A DNA stretch of 64,000 bases, from assembly GCA_041394945.1 (NCBI GenBank), contig JAWKHH010000001.1:1426001-1490000 (forward strand), in the 5' to 3' direction. Position numbers and translations under genes: made by a program. Numbering within the stretch: position 1 is the stretch's first letter; the number at the start of each line of letters is the position of its first letter. The notes beneath the pieces were generated by a model. The model saw only the letters and a program-made list of their open reading frames with translations. It made no database searches and was not told the DNA's origin. This DNA comes from Bryobacteraceae bacterium (GTDB lineage Bacteria > Acidobacteriota > Terriglobia > Bryobacterales > Bryobacteraceae). This document shows, one piece after another, positions 55,929-64,000 of the stretch.

Positions 55929-57212
55929 CTATGGTATCACGACCCATCGGCGGGCTTTCATTTCAAAACGCGGCAGCGATCCAGCCGCGGCGATGGCGAC
56001 TGGAATGCGCAGCGCAAGGGAGTCGCGCAGGGCGGTTTCGAGGCGGTGGACGAGAGCGGGTGCGTCGACGGAGCCGTCGGGCTCGACTTCCATTGCGAGT
56101 TCGACCATGGAGCGATCCGTGGTGACGCGGACGCGGTACTCGGCGACTCCGCCGGAAGCGCGGACGATGTCGTCGACGGCGCTCGGGTAGACATTAACGC
56201 CACGCACTACCACCATGTCGTCGGTACGGCCGATGATGCCGCCTTCGAAGGCCATCTCCCAGCTTCCGCATTGACAACGGTCCGACGGGGAGAGGCGAAC
56301 GATGTCGCCCGTGCGATAGCGAAGAAGCGGCGATCCGGTTCGGCCGAGGTTGGTGAGCACAAGTTCGCCTTCGCCGCCACGCGGGATTTGCTGGCCGGTG
56401 GCCGGGTGGATCACCTCGGGAAAGTAGGCTTCCTCGTAGACGTGCAGCACGCCGGGCCGCGCCGGGCACTGATAGGTGACGGGACCGACCTCGGTCATCC
56501 CGTGCTGATCCACGATTTCGGCGTTGGGCCAAGCCGCCTTCAATCGCGCGCGGGTTCCGGCGATGCTGCCGCCAGGTTCCCCGGCGACGATCAACATGCG
56601 CACCGACGCAGGTCGGGCGGAGACGCCTTCCGCAGCGGCTTCTTCCGCCAGGTGCATCGCGTAGGTGGGCGTGCAGCAGAGCACGGTCACGCCGGTGTCG
56701 GCGATGACGCGGAGACGGGCGGCGGACCGCATGCCACCGCCGGGAATGCACAGCGCGCCCATCTGGGAAGCGGCTTCGAACGCGGTCCAAAAACCAAGGA
56801 ACGGACCGAAGGAGAAGGCGAAGAAGATGCGGTCGGCCGAGGTGACGCCGGCGGCGTCGTAGACGCGACGCCAAGTGTCGAGCATCCACTGCCAGGATTC
56901 CGGGGTGTCGGCCCAGCGCATGGGCACTCCGGTGGTGCCGCTGGTCTGCGCGTAGCGGGCGTATCGGTCCAGGGGAAACGTGAGGTTGGCGCCCCAGGGC
57001 GGGTTGGCGCGCTGGTCTTCGATGAGCTCGGACTTGGTGGTTTCCGGAGCGCGGCGGCGGAAGTCGTCGAGGCTCGCAGGCTGGCCGAGCGTGGCGAGTT
57101 TCGCCGAGTAGAAGCGGTTGGCTGGAACAATGGCGGCGAGCAACGAGCGGAGCCGTTCGAACTGGCGCGCTTCGATCTCTTCGCGGGGCGCCGATCCCCA
57201 GCCGGGCTTCAT
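55929..57212 (-). CDS. PaaK-like (phenylacetate-CoA-ligase family) adenylate-forming enzyme
   Basis: 427 aa. The P-loop is 'YAQTSGTTGVPMRW'. Other family motifs are 'IVDQHGMTEVGPVTYQC', 'TGSPLLRYRTGDIVRL' and 'IIGRTDDMVVVRGVNVYPSAV'. A Cys pair around 'RCQCGSW' is the usual zinc-like element of PaaK relatives. It should activate a carboxylic acid as an acyl-adenylate and usually passes it to CoA. The start overlaps the FAD oxidoreductase stop (ATGA), so the two are co-translated. The acid substrate is unknown. Confidence 0.87.
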   Translation of the reverse strand: MKPGWGSAPREEIEARQFERLRSLLAAIVPANRFYSAKLATLGQPASLDDFRRRAPETTKSELIEDQRANPPWGANLTFPLDRYARYAQTSGTTGVPMRWADTPESWQWMLDTWRRVYDAAGVTSADRIFFAFSFGPFLGFWTAFEAASQMGALCIPGGGMRSAARLRVIADTGVTVLCCTPTYAMHLAEEAAAEGVSARPASVRMLIVAGEPGGSIAGTRARLKAAWPNAEIVDQHGMTEVGPVTYQCPARPGVLHVYEEAYFPEVIHPATGQQIPRGGEGELVLTNLGRTGSPLLRYRTGDIVRLSPSDRCQCGSWEMAFEGGIIGRTDDMVVVRGVNVYPSAVDDIVRASGGVAEYRVRVTTDRSMVELAMEVEPDGSVDAPALVHRLETALRDSLALRIPVAIAAAGSLPRFEMKARRWVVIP

Positions 57213-58477
57213 TGGGCGCGAACCGCCGCCTCCCTGATCAACGGCCCCCCGTGCGCCACGGGTTCCGGCATCGGGGCGAACTCGGCCATGGCCGAGAACA
57301 GCGGATCGAAATCGCGGTATAGGTTCCCGATCAGACAGTCGGTGAGATCGCCGCGCAGATCCGGGTGCTTCATTAGAAAGTCCTTGAAGCTGAAGTTCGG
57401 GTCGTAGAAGCCGTAGACGAGCTTGCGCATGGCTTCGAGCGCCTTGCAGACCTGTAGGCCGTATTCAGCGAAGCGAGCGGCCGAGACATCGCCCGCGTTC
57501 AGAGCGGCGTCGGCGGCGTCGGCGGCAAGCATTCCGCCGTGCAGCGCGAGGAACACACCGGAGGAAAAGACGGGGTCGAGGAAGGCGAACGCATCGCCGG
57601 TGAGCACGAGCCCGTCGGCGGCGCAATGACGGGACCGGTAGGAGAACTCGCCGGTGACGTAGTGGGGTCCGGTTTGTCTGCCTGCGGCGAGGTGCTGCTC
57701 GATCCAGGCGTTATTCTTGACTTCGCGCTGGAGGATCGCTTCCAGCTCGCGCGAGCCGCGGTAGAGATAGTCCTTTTCAGCGACGACGCCCACGGAGACC
57801 ATGTCGCCGGGCAAGGGGATGTACCAGAACCAGCCGCGTTCCGGGATGAAGGCAACGGTGGTGGCGCCTTCGTCGATGCCGGGGTCGCGGGTGGCGCCTT
57901 CGTAGTAGGTCCAGATGGCGATCTTGTTGAGAGAGGGATCGCGGACGCGCCAGCCGTTCCGGCTTACGGCGAAGGCATCACGGCCGGTGGCGTCGACGGT
58001 GATCGGCGCGCGGAACTCGACGTCGCCGGATGCGGTGGAAGCACGGACGCCGCGGACGACGCCGTCGGCCCACAGCAGTTCGCGAGCGGTGGCGGTGACG
58101 ACCTCGGCGCCCTTTTCGCGCGCGTTGTCGAGCAGCATGCGGTCAAAATCGCCGCGGAGCACCTGCCACGTCATGGACGCCGGATGGTCGAAGTGCTTGA
58201 AGAAGTAGAACGGCACAGACTGCCTGCCCTCGATGCTGACGAACTGCACCGAGTACTTCTTCGGGAAATTCGAAGCCTTGAGTTTCTCGATCATGCCGAG
58301 GCGCTCGAGCGGGAAGTAGCAGTAGGGCAGCAGCGACTCGCCGATGTGGTAGCGGGGGAACGCTTCGCGTTCGAGCACGGCCACACGACGCCCCTTTTCA
58401 GCCAGCAGCGCCGCGGCGGTTGCGCCGGCCGGGCCGCCGCCAATTACGATCGCGTCGTAGGAATTGCCGTTCTGCAT
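57209..58477 (-). CDS. FAD-dependent oxidoreductase, halogenase/geranylgeranyl-reductase-like
   Basis: 422 aa. The dinucleotide motif 'VIGGGPAGATAAALLAEKG' opens the protein. 'FPRYHIGESLLP' is the GESL motif of flavin-dependent halogenase and related reductase families, and 'GLVLTGDAFAFLDPVFSSGVFLAL' is the second FAD motif. The halogenase WxWxIP segment is represented by 'GWFWYIPL', so an oxidoreductase or halogenase on a carrier-bound or free substrate is possible. It lies in a row of three with the PaaK-like ligase and the radical SAM gene. Confidence 0.87.
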   Translation of the reverse strand: MQNGNSYDAIVIGGGPAGATAAALLAEKGRRVAVLEREAFPRYHIGESLLPYCYFPLERLGMIEKLKASNFPKKYSVQFVSIEGRQSVPFYFFKHFDHPASMTWQVLRGDFDRMLLDNAREKGAEVVTATARELLWADGVVRGVRASTASGDVEFRAPITVDATGRDAFAVSRNGWRVRDPSLNKIAIWTYYEGATRDPGIDEGATTVAFIPERGWFWYIPLPGDMVSVGVVAEKDYLYRGSRELEAILQREVKNNAWIEQHLAAGRQTGPHYVTGEFSYRSRHCAADGLVLTGDAFAFLDPVFSSGVFLALHGGMLAADAADAALNAGDVSAARFAEYGLQVCKALEAMRKLVYGFYDPNFSFKDFLMKHPDLRGDLTDCLIGNLYRDFDPLFSAMAEFAPMPEPVAHGGPLIREAAVRAQ

Positions 58478-58491
58478 CGATTGTTCCGGCG

Positions 58492-59808
58492 CTAGGCGAC
58501 GCGGTGCTCCGGCTTGAAGAACTCGTGGAGGAGCCGGTCCACACGGAGCAGTCCCTGCCGGTTCAGGCGCACGCCGTCGGGCTCGATCTCGAGGAATCCC
58601 TCGTCGCGCAACTGGTGAAGCGGGGGCGCGAAGCGCTTATGGATATCGATGCCGAACTTGTCTTCGAAATACTTTTTCTGCACGCGGCCGAGTTTCATCT
58701 GCAGGATCATTTCGCGCATCATGCGTTCGTCGTCGAGGGGCCGGAGGGCGCGGAAGATCGGGAGTTCGCCGCCGTTGGCGCGTCCGATGTAGTTTTCGAA
58801 TTCGTGTTCGTTCTGGAAGTGGGTGCCCTGGACGTGCGAGAACGAGGCCACACCGAGACCGAGCATGTCGGCGCCGCGCCAGAGGAGATCGCGGTAGAGG
58901 AAGCTCGCGTTTTCCTTGGTGCGGACAGCGGTGTAGGCGCTTCCGATCGTATAGCCGGCCTTTTCGAGTTCGGCGAAGGCGTATTCGATCCAGCGGCGTT
59001 TCACGCCCCAAGGGGCGACGGGCGCGGCCGTTTCGCCGTAGACCTTCATCTCCTTGAAGATCGTGGTGTTGAACGGGACCTCCATCTGGTAGACCGTGAT
59101 GGCGTCCGGCTGGAGGGCGATGGCGCGGGCGACGCAATCGCGCCAGTTCTCCTCGGTCTCGTCGATCATGCCGGCAATGAGGTCGATGTTGATCTGGTTG
59201 AAACCGACCTTGCGCGCGAGTTCGTAGGCCGGGACGATGTGCTTCTCGCCGTGGGCGCGGCCGTTCTTCTTGAGGATTTCCTCATTGAAGTTTTCCACTC
59301 CGAGGCTGAGACGGGTGACGCCGATCGCTTTGATGGCTTCGAGCTTGCCTTCGGTGATCGTGCCGGGCTCGCACTCAAAGGCTACTTCGCGGGCCTCGTC
59401 CCAGGGGAAGAGGCGTTTGATGCGGTCGGCAAGGCCGGTGAGCTGCGTGGACGAGATGTAAGAAGGAGTGCCGCCGCCGAAATAGACGAAGGTGGGCTTG
59501 CGTCCGCCGACAAAGGCCTTCGGGGCATACAGCGCGGCTTCCGCGGCCACGGCGTCGAGGTAGCGTTCCACCTCGCTCGCGTTCTTGTCGGTGTAAACCT
59601 TGAAGTAGCAGAAGTGGCAGCGCTTGCGGCAGAAGGGAATGTGGATGTAGAGGCCGAGCGGGGATTGAACGGCGGGCGGCCGATCGAGCGAGGCCAGAGC
59701 TTCGGGGACGTAGTCGGGCTTCCAGAATGCGTAGGGTGGGTAGTTGGAGACGAAGTAGCTGCCCGCGCGGGTCTCGTCGTCGTGCCGGATTTGGGCCACG
59801 TCGGTCAT
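58492..59808 (-). CDS. HemW/HemN-like radical SAM protein
   Basis: 438 aa from the ATG 59808; the frame is open upstream, but only as shadow. The CxxxCxxC cluster is at C60, C64 and C67 ('CRKRCHFC') after 'LGLYIHIPF'. 'VYFGGGTPSYIS' and 'EVAFECEPGTIT' follow, with 'RLSLGVENFNEEILKKNGRAH' and a HemN_C-like end ('LRDEGFLEIEPDGVRLN'). Coproporphyrinogen dehydrogenase itself is one reading. However, the partners (FAD oxidoreductase and ligase) suggest a biosynthetic use, as for HemN-like methylases and cyclopropanases. Confidence 0.85.
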   Translation of the reverse strand: MTDVAQIRHDDETRAGSYFVSNYPPYAFWKPDYVPEALASLDRPPAVQSPLGLYIHIPFCRKRCHFCYFKVYTDKNASEVERYLDAVAAEAALYAPKAFVGGRKPTFVYFGGGTPSYISSTQLTGLADRIKRLFPWDEAREVAFECEPGTITEGKLEAIKAIGVTRLSLGVENFNEEILKKNGRAHGEKHIVPAYELARKVGFNQINIDLIAGMIDETEENWRDCVARAIALQPDAITVYQMEVPFNTTIFKEMKVYGETAAPVAPWGVKRRWIEYAFAELEKAGYTIGSAYTAVRTKENASFLYRDLLWRGADMLGLGVASFSHVQGTHFQNEHEFENYIGRANGGELPIFRALRPLDDERMMREMILQMKLGRVQKKYFEDKFGIDIHKRFAPPLHQLRDEGFLEIEPDGVRLNRQGLLRVDRLLHEFFKPEHRVA

Positions 59809-59923
59809 AAAGAGAAAAGGCGTCCCTCGGGAGACGGCGGTTACGGGGGGGCTCCTCGGGGCGAACGCTCCAAGTATAACAATCAGCGAAACGAGATGAC
59901 CGCAGTGACACGATCGCCGTCGG

Positions 59924-60083
59924 TCATTCGGAAAGGCAGTCTTCGACTGCATCCGGGTGCTTGGCGATCACCGCGAGCAAAACCCGAGTCGGAGCATCCG
60001 GCACGGACCTGCCTTGTTCCCGATTCCGCAAAGTCCCCGGCGGCAGCCCAAATCGCGGCGAATTCGCTTTGGCTCAACCCCAT
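59924..60083 (-). pseudogene. Broken HigA-type antitoxin remnant
   Basis: The minus strand reads 'MGLSQSEFAA', then in a shifted frame 'FGLPPGTLRNREQGRSVPDAP' and 'VLLAVIAKHPDAVEDCLSE' with a stop at 59924. These are the HTH core and the C-terminus of XRE antitoxins of the HigA kind. The N-terminal ~45 residues are missing, and the start is fused to the toxin remnant. Confidence 0.75.
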
Positions 60084-60365
60084 TCGGTTTCTCCCACGCG
60101 GTCAGATTGGCGCGCTCATTTTTTCGGTACACCGCCGGCAGGAATACCGGCAGCACTTCGGAGTGGAAGTAGTAGATCACGCATGCTCCACCACTCTTGC
60201 CGCGTCCGGGAAGAGCCCAGCGCAGTTTCCGCACACCGCCGGTTTCGTGGATGATCGCCCCGCTTCGGGATTTCGGGCAATGTACGCAACGAGTTCCGAG
60301 CGCATATCATCATCGAGCAGTGCAGCCGCGTCCTTCAGGAACCGCGCCGTCTCCACAACGGTCAT
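60084..60365 (-). pseudogene. Broken RelE/HigB-type toxin gene
   Basis: From the ATG 60365 the frame reads 'TVVETARFLKDAAALLDDDMR' and 'VAYIARNPEAG', then is lost by an apparent one-base deletion in a G run. The other frame continues 'IIHETGGVRKLRWALPGRGKSGG' and 'VIYYFHSEVLPVFLPAVYRKNERANLT', the RelE/HigB toxin core. The C-terminal end is missing and runs into the antitoxin remnant. Loss of the toxin would explain survival without a full antitoxin. Confidence 0.78.
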
Positions 60366-60389
60366 GGGCGCGGCACTCGCTCCGCCGGC

Positions 60390-60406
60390 ATACGCAATTT
60401 GCGTAT
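60390..60406. promoter_or_regulatory. Palindromic operator of the toxin-antitoxin locus
   Basis: ATACGCAA (60390-60397) and TTGCGTAT (60399-60406) are perfect 8-base inverted arms around one base. The site lies 24 bases upstream of the toxin start, where HigA-type antitoxins bind to autoregulate. It remains perfect although both genes are broken. Confidence 0.65.
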
Positions 60407-60409
60407 CCG

Positions 60410-61315
60410 CTACAGATCCATCACGAGCGCGGCGGCCCCCGCGACCCCCGTGTTGTCGGCCACTCCGGGCGGTACGAGCGGGACGTCGCGGCCGAGGAAG
60501 CGGCGTGTGCGGCCGTAGATCTCCTCGCGCAGCGGCTTCATGAGAGCGTCGCCGGCCGAGGCGATGCGGCCTCCGACGATCACTGCTTCGGGGTCGAAGA
60601 CGAACAGCATCCCGGCGACGGCGGCGCCGAGACGGTGGATGGCGCGCCGCACGATACCCGCCGCGACCCAGTCACCGCCGGCGGCGGCCTGGAAGACCGC
60701 TTCGCATGTCACTTCGCGGGTGGCGAGCGCGGTGTCGCAGCCGGCATGAACGGCGCGCAGGGCGGCGGATTCGATCGCCTTCGCGGAGAACACCGTCTCC
60801 AGGCAGCCACGATTACCGCAGATGCACTCGACGCCGTCGGCTTCGATAGTCACGTGGCCGAGGTGGCCGGCTATCTTCGCGGCGCCGATGGCGAGCTTTC
60901 CGTTCACCAAGGCCGCGCCGCCGACTCCGGTGCCAAGCGTAAACATGAGCACGTCGCGGCGGCCTTTGGCCGAGCCCCAGAGGATCTCGCCCATCATCGC
61001 CGCGCGGGCGTCGTTGTCGGCGGCCGTACGCGCGACGCCGCCGGCAAGGTCGGAAAGCCGGAGCCCTTCGAGAAACGCCACCGGTCCGGGCGAGCGAATC
61101 ACCTCCGTCGTTACCGGATCGAGAATGCCCTTGCAGCCGAAGCCCACCCCGCCAGCTTCTGGCCATGCCGCCACGGCCTTCCGCAAGAGCGTTTCAAACC
61201 CTTCGCGCGACTTCGGCGAAGGCTCATCCCAACTGGCGCGGACGCTGCCGGCGCGGTCCACCAGACCGCACTTCACCGACGTGCCCCCGATATCCACCCC
61301 GATCGCCAGATCCAA
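60410..61315 (-). CDS. ROK-family sugar kinase (glucokinase-like)
   Basis: 301 aa. The phosphate-1 motif is 'IGVDIGGTSVKCGLVD'. 'TADNDARAAMMGE' and 'TLGTGVGGAALVNGK' are ROK features. The zinc-binding cluster is in 'GHLGHVTIEADGVECICGNRGCLE' (His plus three Cys). The phosphate-2 motif is 'AVIVGGRIA'. It phosphorylates glucose or a related hexose or aminosugar. It is the last gene of the operon with the Gfo/Idh, SDR and methyltransferase genes, which suggests a sugar-linked pathway. Confidence 0.92.
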   Translation of the reverse strand: MDLAIGVDIGGTSVKCGLVDRAGSVRASWDEPSPKSREGFETLLRKAVAAWPEAGGVGFGCKGILDPVTTEVIRSPGPVAFLEGLRLSDLAGGVARTAADNDARAAMMGEILWGSAKGRRDVLMFTLGTGVGGAALVNGKLAIGAAKIAGHLGHVTIEADGVECICGNRGCLETVFSAKAIESAALRAVHAGCDTALATREVTCEAVFQAAAGGDWVAAGIVRRAIHRLGAAVAGMLFVFDPEAVIVGGRIASAGDALMKPLREEIYGRTRRFLGRDVPLVPPGVADNTGVAGAAALVMDL

Positions 61316-61318
61316 GCG

Positions 61319-62341
61319 CTACAGTTCCCCTTTCACGAGCCGGACGCCTGCCACCATGTTGCGCAGCTTCTGGCGGGCGGCCCATCGCGCGGTTTGGCTC
61401 AAGCCGCAATCGGGCGCGAAGGAGAGACGGTCCGCCGGAGCATGCTTCAGGCACATCCGGACGCGGCGCGCGACTTCTTCCACCGGCTCGATGTAGTAGC
61501 TCTTCACGTCGACGATGCCCACCGCGACGTGCTTTTCGGCTGCGATCTTTCCGATCACCTCGATCTCGGCGAACTCACGGCTGGCCATCTCCACGTGAAT
61601 CTCGTCGGCGCTCAGGCCGAGAAACGCCGGGAACATCGGGGCGTAGCGGCGCAGGCCAACGGCGCGGCCCTTGTAGTTGCCGAAACAGAGATGGGTCGAG
61701 AGGCGGCACTTCCCCACGACGGACTCCACGGTGCGATTGAAGATATCGACGAACCGCTCGGGGTCTTCGCGGTGCGCGTAGCAGCTCATTGACGGCTCGT
61801 CGACGCAGATCTCGGTGCAGCCCGCCGCGACGACGTCTTCGAGCTCCTTGCGCACCAACGGGACGAGCGCTTCGGTGACAGCCCAACGGTCCGAATACTG
61901 CTCATTCGGAATGAGACGGCCGCTGAGGGTATAGGGCCCGGGGACGCTCGCCTTCAGCACGGGTCCGCCGTCGCGCGGGGGGAAGAGGCGCTGGAGCCGC
62001 TCGTATTCGAGTACGACGCCGAGGCCCTTGGGCGCACGGATCTCGCCGAGGATGGCGTGTTTGCCGCGCTGATCATGACCGGGGGGGCCGTAGCGGCGGG
62101 CCGGCGGCTTGTCCGGTTCAATGCCGGCCAGGTAGCCGTAGAACGAGAGATTGAAATCGAGGCGGGTCTGCTCGCCGTCGGTGATAACGTCGAGCCCGGC
62201 GCCCATCTGATCGTGGACGGCGGCGATCACCGCGTCGTCCTGCATTTCGCGGATATCCTCCGGCCCCAGGTATTCCAGTTGCGCCGAGACAAACTCGAGC
62301 CAACCCGGGAACGGATAACTCCCGATCACGGTCGTTCTCAT
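61319..62341 (-). CDS. MetE C-terminal-like, cobalamin-independent methyltransferase family protein
   Basis: 340 aa from the ATG 62341, which overlaps the SDR stop (ATGA). 'TTVIGSYPFPGW' at the start is typical of MetE-C/UROD-fold proteins. 'GLDVITDGEQTRLDF', 'VLKASVPGPYTLSGRL', 'CTEICVDEPSMSCY' and 'THLCFGNYKGRA' carry the likely zinc ligands (His, Cys, Glu and a late Cys in 'FAPDCGL'). Single-domain homologues include epoxyalkane:CoM transferase and core methionine synthases. Its role in a sugar operon is unclear. Confidence 0.85.
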   Translation of the reverse strand: MRTTVIGSYPFPGWLEFVSAQLEYLGPEDIREMQDDAVIAAVHDQMGAGLDVITDGEQTRLDFNLSFYGYLAGIEPDKPPARRYGPPGHDQRGKHAILGEIRAPKGLGVVLEYERLQRLFPPRDGGPVLKASVPGPYTLSGRLIPNEQYSDRWAVTEALVPLVRKELEDVVAAGCTEICVDEPSMSCYAHREDPERFVDIFNRTVESVVGKCRLSTHLCFGNYKGRAVGLRRYAPMFPAFLGLSADEIHVEMASREFAEIEVIGKIAAEKHVAVGIVDVKSYYIEPVEEVARRVRMCLKHAPADRLSFAPDCGLSQTARWAARQKLRNMVAGVRLVKGEL

Positions 62342-63048
62342 GCGATCGTCCAACCTCCGTCGACTGTCAGAATCTGGCCGGTGACGGCGCGCGCATCGGG
62401 GCTCAACAGGTAGAGCGCCGCGCGCGCCACCTCGGCGGCGTCGAGGAAGCCGCCGCTGAGCGGCTGCTTGTTCACGATCCACGCCGACAGCGCGGCGTCG
62501 TTTTGCGCGCGTTCGCTCATCGGCGTGCGCGTCAACCCCGGCGCGATTCCGTTCACGCGAATCCCGTCTTTCGCATAATACGCCGCCAGGGACTTCGTGA
62601 GCGACACGGCGGCGCCCTTGGCGGCCGCGTAGGCATGCGTGGCGAAGCGCTCGGGCTCGGGATCGAAAGCCAATACGCTCGTCATCAGGAGAATCGAACC
62701 GCGGAGCCCGGCCTCGTCCGGCTCCTGGATGCGCATGCGCGCGAGAGCGGCGCGGGCGACGCGAAACATGGTGCCGGCGTTGGCGTTCATCGTGAACTCC
62801 CAGCCTTCGTCGGTGCAGGCATGCAGCGGGCCGTCGCCGTGTTGGCGGCCGCTTGCTCCGGCTACGTGGAAGAGTCCATCAATGCGGCCAAAGCGGGAGA
62901 TGCACTCGGCGACGGCGCGCTCGGCATCTTCGGTCTCGGTGAAGTCGTATTCGGGAAGTCCGGCGGTGAGAACCCGGTCGCCGCGGGCGCGGGCCAGATC
63001 GGCGGCCTCCGCGGCGATTCCAGTAGCGCCAGCGACGAGCAGGACCAT
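62338..63048 (-). CDS. Short-chain dehydrogenase/reductase
   Basis: 236 aa from the ATG 63048, one base after the Gfo/Idh stop. The cofactor motif near the start is unusual ('LLVAGATGIAAEAADLA', TGxxxGxG weakly kept). 'GLFHVAGASGRQ' is the NNAG-type region, and the catalytic Tyr-Lys pair is 'HAYAAAKGAAVS'. The C-terminus 'VTGQILTVDGGW' is typical of the family. It oxidises or reduces a hydroxy or keto group with NAD(P). It belongs to the operon with ROK and Gfo/Idh. Confidence 0.9.
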   Translation of the reverse strand: MVLLVAGATGIAAEAADLARARGDRVLTAGLPEYDFTETEDAERAVAECISRFGRIDGLFHVAGASGRQHGDGPLHACTDEGWEFTMNANAGTMFRVARAALARMRIQEPDEAGLRGSILLMTSVLAFDPEPERFATHAYAAAKGAAVSLTKSLAAYYAKDGIRVNGIAPGLTRTPMSERAQNDAALSAWIVNKQPLSGGFLDAAEVARAALYLLSPDARAVTGQILTVDGGWTIA

Positions 63049-63049
63049 A

Positions 63050-64000
63050 TCAGTACCTGACGCGAACCCAACGGCCGGAACGCATGGACTTGTAGCCCGC
63101 ATCAAGGATGAGGTTGACGATGTAGCCGTCCTCGTAGGTTTCGCGTGGCTCGGCTCCGTCGCGCGCACACTCGACGAAGTGGCGCATTTCGGCATGGTAG
63201 CCGTAGGCGAAGGCCTCTTCGGGGAGCGGACGCGTCCAGCCGAAATCGATATCCGCCTTCTCGATCACGTAGCCGGCGGCCTTGCCTGTAAAGGTCACGA
63301 TGGGCGTGGAACGGGTGACGTCGGTGAAGATGGAGCCTTCCGAACCGTGAATCTCGTTACGGAGGTCGAGGCCGCCCTTGGTGGTCCAGCTCAGTTCGCA
63401 GTGGGCGATCGCGCCGCTGGCCATTTTCAGCACGAGCAGGGCGTTGTCCTCGCCCTGCGTCTTCTTTCCGTGGACGAGCGTGGCGCCCCAGGCCATCACC
63501 TCGACCACCTTGTTCTCCTTGCCATGGAAGTAACGCGCGGCTTCGATGGTGTGGCAGGCGAGGTCATTCATCGCTCCGCCGCCGGTTTGGGTGACATCCC
63601 AGAAGTGCGCCGAGTGCGGACCAGAGTGGGACTCCCGCGAGCGCACCCATAGAACCTTGCCGATGCCGCCGCTTTCGATCACGTCCCGGGCCTTCACCAC
63701 GCACGGAGAGAAGACCTCGGTCTCGGCGTAGCCGTGCATCGCGCCGGCGCGGTGGGCCGCATCCCACATCTTTCTGGCTTCGCCGGCATTGCGCGCCAGC
63801 GGCTTGGTGCAGACCTGACGGCGCTTCTTCGCGGCCAACGCCAGGGCCATGGGGAGATGCTCCTGGTTGGGCGTGGCGATGATGAACAGATCGATGTCGT
63901 CACGGGCGATGGCGGCGGCCAGATCGGTGGTCTGTTCAGGGACGTTCCACTCAGCGCCGAAGGCTGCGGCGCGGCGCTTGGAGCGCGACCAGTTGAGCAC
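63050..64000 (-). CDS. Gfo/Idh/MocA-family oxidoreductase, N-terminus beyond the window
   Basis: 316 codons are visible, and the frame is open to the window edge. The GTG at 64000 is not the real start, because the sequence begins inside the Rossmann fold ('VLNWSRSKRRAAAFGAEW'). 'IDLFIIATPNQEHLPMAL' and the cofactor-side 'CTKPLARNAGEA' are family motifs. The C-domain has 'GGGAMNDLACHTIEAARYF' with the catalytic His region. It has no visible signal, but that part is missing. It is the first visible gene of the operon running to 60410. Confidence 0.9.
   Translation of the reverse strand: MLNWSRSKRRAAAFGAEWNVPEQTTDLAAAIARDDIDLFIIATPNQEHLPMALALAAKKRRQVCTKPLARNAGEARKMWDAAHRAGAMHGYAETEVFSPCVVKARDVIESGGIGKVLWVRSRESHSGPHSAHFWDVTQTGGGAMNDLACHTIEAARYFHGKENKVVEVMAWGATLVHGKKTQGEDNALLVLKMASGAIAHCELSWTTKGGLDLRNEIHGSEGSIFTDVTRSTPIVTFTGKAAGYVIEKADIDFGWTRPLPEEAFAYGYHAEMRHFVECARDGAEPRETYEDGYIVNLILDAGYKSMRSGRWVRVRY

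Overview
The window is high-GC bacterial DNA that most resembles an Acidobacteriota genome of the Solibacter/Bryobacter kind. The basis is three very large Oar-like TonB-dependent receptors with an N-terminal carboxypeptidase-regulatory domain, several secreted esterases, Gfo/Idh/MocA oxidoreductases and a TPR-CHAT protein beside an ECF sigma factor. The taxonomic call is an inference from gene content, since no rRNA is present. By eye, the left ~24 kb is less GC-rich and less operon-dense than the right ~40 kb. It looks like an accessory region laid next to a more conserved chromosomal backbone.

Left accessory region (1-15.1 kb). It opens with the 3' part of a DUF262/DUF1524 (GmrSD-like) nuclease gene. 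Next come two related HTH proteins (1388-2008 and 3270-4115, minus strand) flanking a protein built from two tandem copies of an unrecognised ~120-residue unit. A tight plus-strand operon follows (4522-12651): ECF sigma factor, zinc-finger anti-sigma with one membrane segment, TPR-CHAT protease, an S41-like protein whose catalytic Ser appears to be Gly, and an Oar-like outer-membrane receptor. A methyltransferase, an excisionase-like HTH gene and a tyrosine integrase close the region. The sigma/anti-sigma/CHAT operon is the most interesting system in the window.

15.7-24.5 kb. A 613-aa protein of unknown function faces a minus-strand operon of radical SAM enzyme, family-5 solute-binding lipoprotein, two Dpp/Opp-type permeases and a single ATPase. 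A YdcF-like (DUF218) gene is divergent from it and ends in a clear rho-independent terminator. tRNA-Asn(GUU) lies at 24470-24544.

Backbone (24.7-64 kb). Here are metK-ahcY-tig plus a secreted protein; two Oar-like receptors separated by a decayed stretch holding a tssK (type VI secretion) remnant; a ceramidase-like secreted protein; DUF98, esterase, Gfo/Idh and heme-binding-like genes; the operon gdhA-mutS-anmK-esterase on the minus strand; and the operon rpiB-deoC-(GAF-SpoIIE phosphatase)-lysA on the plus strand. Then come a divergent Nramp-like transporter, a PaaK-like ligase, an FAD oxidoreductase and a HemW-like radical SAM gene. A broken HigBA/RelE-type toxin-antitoxin locus still carries a perfect palindromic operator. 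The window ends in a minus-strand operon of Gfo/Idh, SDR, a MetE-C-like methyltransferase and a ROK kinase, cut by the right edge.

Many long antisense ORFs in the GC-rich right half are codon-bias shadows and were left out.
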